Source: Membranipora membranacea
Taxonomy: Eukaryota; Bryozoa; Gymnolaemata; Cheilostomatida; Membraniporidae
Assembly (NCBI GenBank): GCA_914767715.1
Contig: OU612074.1
Span: forward strand, 24,044,062-24,108,061
DNA: 64,000 bases
Direction of reading: 5' to 3'
This document shows positions 60,701-64,000 of the stretch, one piece after another; position 1 is the stretch's first letter, and each line of letters begins with the position of its first letter. The notes under the pieces were generated by a model that ran no database searches, was not told the DNA's origin, and saw only the letters and a list, made by a program, of their open reading frames with translations. The position numbers and the translations under genes are program-made.

Positions 60701-62480
60701 AGGAGTAAGTGATCAGCTCCTTGGGTACTCAGGGTATTAGGTAGAGTTGGGATTGTGGCTCCAATACCCGCAAAAAAGATCACTCCCAAGGTGTCCTATA
60801 AAGATTTTCAGGCAAAAACAGAACGAAAATAGTAATTTTGCAGCCATTTGTTGATGGTCATAAGGGGACGTTGTAGCGAACTTTAGATAGAACAGTTAAA
60901 ACATCATACCATATAAACAAGGAATGGGACTTAAACTGCGTTTTTTAACAAAGTAGATTATGTTGTATGACAGGGAGGAATTTTGAGTGTTGATGTAAAT
61001 CAACATGATAATCTGAGGGGGGGGGGGGGAGGGGGTGGACTTTCTCAACTATCACCTATCATATTAAATTAATTACATACTGTGTAACACCCGACTGAGG
61101 CTGTTATGGTTCAGGTCATGTGATACAGGAGGCAGCAGCGGAAAATTTTGACAGTGAACATCTTGAGACGACTATGAATCAGTTTAAACTTGATATTCAG
61201 CTCTGTAGTGAATGATATTCTGTTCCAAAGAGCTGATTTCCTTACTGGCTATTCATTTAACATTTATAAATGGGTTGCCAGGGTTGTCTGCTACTTTAAC
61301 AAGCACTTTTTTATACCCGTCCTTTTAAGAGAAAAATAATAAAAAAAAAACTCAGCTAACATACCAGTAACCAATTCCATGTTGCCAATCCAACAAAAGA
61401 AATATTCTGTCGATCAATACCACTCATGCGTTTACCATCAGCAAAAAAACTTTATTTAGTAACTTCATTTATGCCAAACCAGTACAGTCTGTCCGCCCAA
61501 CTATTATGAAAATTGGCACACCTCCGCGAGATAGCTTCAATCTATGTATGTATGTATGTATATGATGCTCAAATAATGGTGTGGGAGAGAAGTTATTCAT
61601 CAGTTGAAATGAAGCAACATGTTGTAGGTTTAAGTCCCTGGCAAATTTATGAGATACAAAAATGATTGGCTTCCATAGACTTTACCTTTAGGTCTATTTT
61701 TGATACACAGCTTTCTAAGTATCCCTCGGAATATCCTCTCGGAAAAGATTGTATACACAAAAGGAGCCTAAGGGTCTTCAAATTATTTTGGTTGATTGAT
61801 TATAGCTTGTAATTATACAACAAAATTTACCAAAAGCCATGAGGATCATTACACATTGGTAAGCTTAATTTTGTAGAGTGATTTGTCAATAACCTTCAAA
61901 TTGCGTAGTGACAAGATCACTTGTGGAGAAATGTCTAGTCTCCACAATTCAGGTTCTGTCCATTGGTCTGTTATATATTTGGTTATGCTATAAAATCCCA
62001 CAGCGTTCATTGATCGGGACGGAAAACTACTGATTTAAACTCGTGAGAAAGAGGCTAGAAAGACATGGAGATATCAAAAACTTGGGTGACGAATATTTCG
62101 TTGTATGACAGGGAGGAATTTTGAGTGTTGATGTAAATCAACATGATAATCTGAGGGGGGGGGAGGGGGTGGACTTTCTCGACTATCATTGAGATACCAA
62201 TTGTGAAAAAAAAAACATTTTCACCTTAATACTACCCGATAAACAACTTAATTAATCAATCAGATGGGTGCAGTTCTTATGAGTAAAATAAAGGATTAAT
62301 TTAGTTACAATAACAGTGTTTTGAAAACAACTATACTGTACTTACCTCTCAGGTATCTCTGTTAGATCACAACCACTTAGGTTTTTGAGACACTTCAGAT
62401 CCCCTATCCGGCTGGGTAAGGTATGAAGGTTCTTATTTCCATATAAGTACAGCTCCTCTAGGGTGGTAAGTGATCCAATA
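33365..62480 (-). CDS. LRR-Roc-COR-caspase fusion gene (5' end outside window)
   Basis: The whole model, read right to left: LRR cassettes 62346-62480, 56158-56298, 51406-51546, 49052-49192; Roc-COR exon 36955-38861; linker 36659-36736 and 36228-36367; caspase exons 35691-35852, 35320-35560, 34849-35007, 34507-34616, 33683-33863, 33365-33444. Every LRR exon ends in AG and the next starts with T (split Ser codon), and the Roc exon starts with the same T. All later phases (1,1,0,0,1,1,0,1) close, and the last exon ends in an in-frame TAG. The predicted partial protein is roughly 1150-1200 residues: LRR array, GTPase with dimerisation domain, then a protease. Roco proteins normally carry a kinase or other C-terminal domain; a caspase is not an arrangement I know as described. 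By analogy to NLR-type receptors an innate-immune or cell-death sensor in the cytosol is likely, but that is inference. The critical point is the 36955-to-36736 junction, discussed in the findings. Confidence 0.72.
34154..34463. repeat. 38-bp minisatellite in a caspase intron, about eight copies
   Basis: The unit contains GGGGCACAACACAGGACATG and then GATCCAAGACTGTTAGGA, repeated with few changes between 34154 and 34463. It lies in the intron between the exons at 34507-34616 and 33683-33863. Confidence 0.95.
36955..38861 (-). CDS. Last LRR, Roc GTPase and COR domains (single exon)
   Basis: This exon of about 635 codons begins after CCGATAG. It opens with a final LRR (ISDLWDLEELDVGGN, LTKLPACLNKLG). 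Roc G-motifs follow: P-loop GGSMAGKTS at exon residues 79-87, G3 DFGGQ at 132-136, and THRD near 201-204 in place of NKxD, as is usual in Roco proteins. COR follows: LPENWNEFMELC, HEIGKIMWYKK, LDNIVFHRIELLTKLVELLF and a long region up to HLLSNLHNLI. A cysteine/histidine segment (FYCSHCLL, then EEVCACKKELKEQG) ends the exon, a feature I recall from other invertebrate Roco C-termini. In Roco proteins Roc binds GTP and COR dimerises. If the donor at 36954 (GTGAGC) is not used, the frame runs on to a stop at 36887, which would give a caspase-less protein. Confidence 0.9.
38862..41255 (-). other. Intron sequence upstream of the Roc exon
   Basis: This is the start of the intron of about 10 kb that separates the LRR cassettes from the Roc exon. 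No coding exon with LRR or other recognised motif was found. It holds the 98-bp palindrome at 40268-40365. Confidence 0.5.
40268..40365. repeat. 98-bp near-perfect palindrome
   Basis: Two 49-bp arms meet without a spacer at about 40316/40317. The left arm runs from CATGGGATTAGACCTACAAC to GATGGGCATGGTTTAGC and is mirrored on the right with only about two mismatches, both transitions. It could extrude as a cruciform, or be a small foldback element. Confidence 0.93.
41256..43660 (-). mobile_element. Non-LTR retrotransposon (CR1/jockey-like), 5'-truncated, frameshifted
   Basis: The frame at 41380-42852 (extending a little further upstream without a stop) encodes reverse transcriptase: CKDYRPISLLWHIGKLIE, QFAYRKGVGCTDAL, ILYDFSKAFDLMNHQLL (motif A), NTGVPQGTLCGPTLW (motif B), KYADDTTTYY (motif C with both aspartates), and the thumb with LGVTLDSHLTF. 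The frame at 43160-43660 holds the end of the AP endonuclease (SYLDKIF, APLGKSDHASVI) and the EN-RT linker. The two frames differ by one base step near 43150, so at least one frameshift separates them. The start of the endonuclease is missing. Toward the 3' end are TTTG repeats at 41259-41273, a common tail of such elements. It lies in the intron of the LRR-Roc-COR-caspase gene, in the same orientation as that gene. Confidence 0.85.
43645..46440 (-). mobile_element. RTE-like non-LTR retrotransposon, decayed
   Basis: Fragments in order from the 5' end: 46072-46440, with the endonuclease start (LIASLNVGTLTSKSREIA, DILCLQETR); 45175-45735, with the endonuclease end (VNTFFEKKDEHLVTYMSG, VIDYILVRRS); and 43645-45045, with reverse transcriptase (KAAGPDEFPIEIVKRLG, NYRGIKLLSHCLKLMER, QYGFQKGKSTTQPMFCLR, LVFVDLEKAYDTVPRDL, VGLHQGSALSPFLF) and the RTE-type tail (LMYGSETWPVTQRMENRM). 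The region 45736-46071 continues the endonuclease in broken frames. Just after the LHQGSALSPF motif the frame shifts, so the catalytic DD of motif C (FTDD) falls in another frame followed by TAA; the copy is dead. Its C-terminal end is cut short at about 43645, where it abuts the other LINE. Confidence 0.85.
46441..48121 (-). other. Intron sequence with a repeated block at its right end
   Basis: 46441-47720 has no recognised gene. From about 47726 starts a block also found near 55080, 60825 and 63700 (GCAGCCATTTGTTG, GGGGACGTTGTAG, a G-tract with GAGGGGGTGGACTT). This block always lies directly downstream of or around an LRR exon, so it is intron of the duplicating LRR unit. Confidence 0.5.
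48122..48140 (-). pseudogene. Truncated LRR cassette exon (3' stub)
   Basis: The donor and the last 18 bases or so of an LRR cassette (ACGGAGATAACTGAGAG on the minus strand, with GTAAGTAT following) are present. The sequence then switches to AAGTGGTTGCAAAG, an intron block seen intact at 50494 and 52846. This is a duplication or deletion breakpoint within the exon. There is no acceptor, so it cannot be used as an exon. Confidence 0.75.
48297..48367. repeat. 71-bp foldback, repeated at 50651-50721 and 53003-53073
   Basis: The ends are AGCCTGTCTTGAC and GTCAAGACAGGCT around a loop of about 45 bp. The three copies come from the 2354-bp duplication. A related but different hairpin lies at 32475-32555. 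Probably a small non-autonomous DNA element. Confidence 0.75.
49052..49192 (-). CDS. LRR cassette exon A
   Basis: 141 nt, acceptor CATTACAG and donor GTAAGTAC. It encodes 47 residues counting the split serine: IGSLTNLEELRLSGNKNLHT, then LPSRIGDLKCLKKLDLDY, then CDLTEIPE. This is two LRRs of the plant-like or Roco LxxLPxxIGxLxxLxxL type. Symmetric phase lets cassettes be added or lost without breaking the frame. Confidence 0.9.
51406..51546 (-). CDS. LRR cassette exon B (identical copy of A)
   Basis: Base-for-base the same as the exon at 49052-49192 as far as I can read, 2354 bp away, with the same splice sites. It is the product of the recent tandem duplication. Confidence 0.9.
53138..54062. 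repeat. Mosaic intron block (84-codon frame segment and shared 3' part)
   Basis: At 53147 the third tandem copy is interrupted by about 480 bp (CATTAGGATTCGCAG onward) that also occurs near 57385-57640, 58200-58340 and 61610-63350. It then resumes at 53628. The minus-strand open frame 53522-53776 recurs almost unchanged at 63243-63497; this reflects recent duplication and not selection. No gene was recognised. Confidence 0.6.
54063..54402 (+). mobile_element. 3' end of a non-LTR retrotransposon (copy 1)
   Basis: A 73-codon frame with FDLSKRHFNRIASDPEHPLF and the basic end TTFRPKTCKTQKHAKSF looks like the final residues of a LINE ORF2 (the HPL...R...R pattern). It is followed by a short 3' UTR ending in ACTGAAACTGAAACTG, a typical short tandem tail. 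A second copy is at 58817-59152. A 5' part is absent in both. Confidence 0.55.
54409..54695. mobile_element. Foldback element with arms of about 130 bp and tRNA-like ends (copy 1)
   Basis: The arms start TGTGGTATGTCACAACAGTCA and are mirrored by TGACAGTTGTGACGTACCACA. They continue through TAATAATCACACAGATAAG and its mirror, and then through GACCTAGATGGGTCTCGAAC against a mirror carrying GATTCGAGTCCCAGCCAGG. The inner arms hold Pol III B-box-like GATTCGAGTCC, and on the plus strand an A-box-like TGGCGCGATGGTAGCG. The element sits at the 3' tail of the LINE fragment. The same pair recurs at 59156-59442. Confidence 0.8.
54696..55290. other. Spacer of repeated intron blocks
   Basis: Shares sequence with 59443-59640 and 60625-61020 (TTGAAGGTGATCACCCTGG; TTGGGTACTCAGGGTATTAG; the block with GGGGACGTTGTAG). 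No gene was recognised. Confidence 0.55.
55291..55985. other. Insertion of about 690 bp specific to one repeat copy
   Basis: In the other copies the G-tract is followed at once by TGGACTTTCTCGACTATC. Here, after GATGGGGGGGTAGGACTT, about 690 bp intervene before CTTTACTCGACTATC resumes. The insert contains ATTGACCAATGA twice and has no coding motif. Termini and target duplication could not be defined. Confidence 0.6.
56158..56298 (-). CDS. LRR cassette exon C
   Basis: 141 nt with the same splice sites and phase as A and B. The framework is identical (SLTNLEEL, NKNLHTLPSRIGDLKCLKKL). The strand residues differ: LYLCGN for LRLSGN, and LELSNCDITEIPE for LDLDYCDLTEIPE. Confidence 0.9.
56786..57123. 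mobile_element. 338-bp MITE with 16-bp terminal repeats and a tRNA-like core
   Basis: The ends are CACTATGGTTCCATGG and its exact reverse complement. It is flanked by ATT on both sides. The paralogous stretch near 61400 has the empty site (GAAATATTCTGTCGATC), which proves an insertion with a 3-bp duplication, as made by PIF/Harbinger-type transposases. The body carries the tRNA-like sequence and a second hairpin (GGTTAGAATCCA against TGGATTCTAACC at about 57049-57080). Confidence 0.9.
56930..57020 (+). ncRNA. tRNA-like sequence inside the MITE (degenerate)
   Basis: The A-box-like TGGCTGAATGG and the B-box-like GGTTCAAGTCT are spaced as in a tRNA with a long variable arm. The T-arm stem CCGGG/CTCGG pairs around TTCAAGT, and a T-run follows at 57021, fitting Pol III termination. 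The acceptor stem pairs imperfectly and the anticodon arm is not clear, so it is a pseudo-tRNA or SINE head and not a working tRNA gene. Confidence 0.55.
57127..58816. other. Mosaic of repeated intron blocks
   Basis: Blocks shared with 50150-50460, 53230-53520, 61420-63240 and 63240-63690, in shuffled order. Contains no LRR exon and no recognised gene. Confidence 0.55.
58817..59152 (+). mobile_element. 3' end of a non-LTR retrotransposon (copy 2)
   Basis: Near-duplicate of 54063-54402 (frame with LSKRHFNKIASDREHPLF). It ends in one fewer ACTGAA unit. Spacing from copy 1 is 4754 bp. Confidence 0.55.
59156..59442. mobile_element. Foldback element with tRNA-like ends (copy 2)
   Basis: Duplicate of 54409-54695, with the same arms and a few substitutions. 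It was moved by the same segmental duplication as the LINE fragment before it. Confidence 0.8.
59609..59779. repeat. Foldback with arms of about 77 bp
   Basis: CTTTAATGGCAAGGCTGCAA and GCTCTCTGTTTGCAGGCAG on the left are mirrored by CTGCCTGCAAACAGAGAGC and TTGCGGCCTTGCCATTAAGG on the right. Only part of the left arm is present at the matching place near 54866. The right arm joins the dispersed repeat also seen near 18.1 kb. Confidence 0.85.
60087..60420 (+). pseudogene. Reverse-transcriptase fragment
   Basis: AFLDMSKAFDRI (RT motif A) near 60110 is followed in another frame by KNGTPQGTLLGPIFWLLYI (motif B, 60224-60418) and DKYGDDLTKT (a motif C-like YGDD). The pieces are too close together and in different frames, so this is a deleted relic of a CR1/jockey-type element. 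Confidence 0.65.
60421..62345. other. Mosaic of repeated intron blocks
   Basis: Includes the GGGGACGTTGTAG block (60850), a G-tract (61017-61030), the empty site for the MITE near 61405, blocks shared with 57400-57850, and the immediate pre-LRR block (62100-62345). No gene other than the following exon. Confidence 0.55.
62346..62480 (-). CDS. LRR cassette exon D (two residues shorter)
   Basis: 135 nt, so six bases are missing but the frame is kept. It reads SLTTLEELYLYGNKNLHT, LPSRIGDLKCLKNL, SGCDLTEIPE: the second LRR strand is shortened, and the first has LYLYGN. Splice sites are as in the other cassettes. It is the most upstream exon of the gene visible in the window. Confidence 0.88.
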
Positions 62481-64000
62481 CTGTAATGAAAGTTATTATA
62501 TCTGTCAGTATGTACCCAGTTTTAAAGGAGCAGCAAAGCAGAAGATAATACAACAGTGCACCAATCTAATAGCAAAGTACATATGCAGGTACTGATCTTA
62601 CTTTTGCAGGATAGGTGGTATTCAGTGACAATAAAACACATAATAAATAAATAAAGAAATAACAAATATGCGTAGTGACAAGATCACTTGTGGAGAAATG
62701 TCTAGTCTCCACAATTTAGGTTTTGTCCATTGGTCTGTTATATATTTGGTTATGCTATAAAATCCCACAGCGTTCATTGATCGGGGCAGAAAACTACTGA
62801 CTTGAACTCGTGAGAAAGAGGCTAGAAAGACATGGAGATATCTAAAACTTGGGTGACAAATATTCTGAGTCTCTACACTATTTCAAGTCCACTGACCAAC
62901 TTAAGAATTAAAACTAAAGGCCTACATTATTCCTGACTTCTCTTCAAACTTACCCTTACTCACTCTCCCCTATGTAACGAGGCAATTTTGTGTCAACAAA
63001 ATTCATTCCCATGAATTTTGATGGCGGCATATTATAAACATTTCTGAATCTGAATTATTGTCATTACTTTCTAATGAATCAAAATTTCCCTTTTTACATT
63101 TCAAGAATTTAACAGTAGGGTCTTATGATCCGAAAACTTGTTAAACGAAAACAAAAGATAGCCAATCAATTATATGCACCTAGAAGTTACAAGGCAGTTA
63201 GTTATCTTTGGAGGAGCCATGTCCAAATCCCTTATCTCTGCTCTAAAAAAAGCTGTGGGCTTTGGATTTCTTATATCTGTATGATGTGATGATGCAGTTT
63301 AATAACAATTTTTGTTGCCAACCAGTAATTGAATCAAACACCTCACTTGATGCCCTGTATATTGATTGCAGATTGTTTGAGTTACCTGAGCTTATTAGTT
63401 TATAATGTTGATTTTGTGTGTTTGATAATTGTGTGGATTTACATGTAGCAGACATTATTATGTAATGATTTTGAATTAACCTAGATTGTGCAGGCACTTA
63501 GTGTGCCTTCTTTGATGAATTGAGAGCAGAGCAGTGTTCGACTTGAGAGAGAGTGGACCTGCACCAGCGTGAATAAAGATCTTTTATCCTTTAAGTACGA
63601 GCTAGTGAATATGTAGACAGCAATATATAAATGTTTTTAGGACTTTCACCATGAACCTCCCTGCCTAAGACGGTGCGCCCTGCTCGACAGCACAGAACGA
63701 AAATAGTAATTTTGCAGCCATTTGTTGATGGTCATAAGGGGACGTTGTACCGAACTTTAGATAGAACAGTTAAAACATCATATCATTTAAACAAGGAATG
63801 GGACTTAAACTGCGTTTTTTAACAAAGTAGATTTTGTTGTATGACAGGGAGGAATTATGAGTGTTGATGTAAATCAACATGATAATCTGAGGGGGGGGGG
63901 AGGGGGTGGACTTTCTCGACTATCATTGAGATACCAATTGTGAAAAAAAAACATTTTCACCTTAATACTACCCGATAAACAACTTAATTAATCAATGAGA
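62481..64000. other. Repeated intron blocks running to the edge, with a new pre-LRR block cut off
   Basis: The last 300 bases repeat the block that precedes the other LRR exons on the plus-strand reading (G-tract, GAGGGGGTGGACTTTCTCG, CCCGATAAACAACTTAATTA). In every other copy an LRR exon follows about 130-140 bases later, so another cassette is expected just beyond position 64000. Confidence 0.65.

Noticed and set aside
61020-61100. Another LRR exon next to the block at 61.0 kb
   Set aside because: The pre-LRR block starts there, but it switches to a different intron block (CACCTATCATATTAAATTAA) before the exon, so no LRR sequence is present.
53522-63497. Paired 84-codon frames at 53522 and 63243
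   Set aside because: Also a duplicated intron block; near-identity of the flanks is as high as that of the frame, so there is no sign of coding constraint.

Overview
The window looks like nuclear DNA of an invertebrate animal. It is AT-rich and carries multi-exon genes with GT-AG introns on both strands, a nucleoplasmin-family gene, a caspase, a Roco GTPase, several clades of non-LTR retrotransposon, KDZ-type and PIF/Harbinger transposase genes, minisatellites and foldback elements. A sponge or another early-branching animal would fit, but nothing seen fixes the phylum. All gene models below were made by hand from splice sites, reading frame and family motifs; no search or alignment program was run.

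Left part (1-10.4 kb): a 21-bp minisatellite (1-1494); three plus-strand leucine-rich-repeat (LRR) cassette exons, two of them broken (2192-3622); a nine-exon chromodomain gene (4467-8144, plus) whose exon phases all fit but which has one in-frame TAG; and an array of about 380-bp repeats with G-tracts (8.4-10.3 kb).

Middle (10.4-31.8 kb): a minus-strand gene of about 14 exons encoding a KDZ-family transposase-like protein (20991 to 10478); an isolated reverse-transcriptase fragment abutting a G-tract (23415-23996); a complete-looking PIF/Harbinger transposon (about 24432-29566) with a MADF gene and a DDE transposase gene in convergent orientation; and the 3' exons of a nucleoplasmin gene (29667-31728, plus).

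Right part (33.3-64 kb): one large minus-strand gene. Read from high to low coordinates it has a series of LRR cassette exons (62346, 56158, 51406 and 49052, plus an 18-nt stub at 48122), a long LRR-end/Roc/COR exon (36955-38861), and then eight linker and caspase exons ending in a stop at 33365. Every junction is in phase, so the simplest reading is a single LRR-Roc-COR-caspase fusion protein. This is the most interesting item in the window. Its layout is that of an innate-immune or cell-death receptor: LRR sensor, GTPase switch, protease effector. The LRR part is being amplified by segmental tandem duplication, and the differences between cassettes fall on the LxLxx strand positions that usually contact ligand. 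The large intron before the Roc exon has been invaded by two LINEs (41.3-46.4 kb). The 48-64 kb region is a mosaic of repeated intron blocks, foldback elements, LINE fragments and a MITE with a tRNA-like core. The right edge cuts into a further copy of the pre-LRR block, so the gene continues beyond the window.
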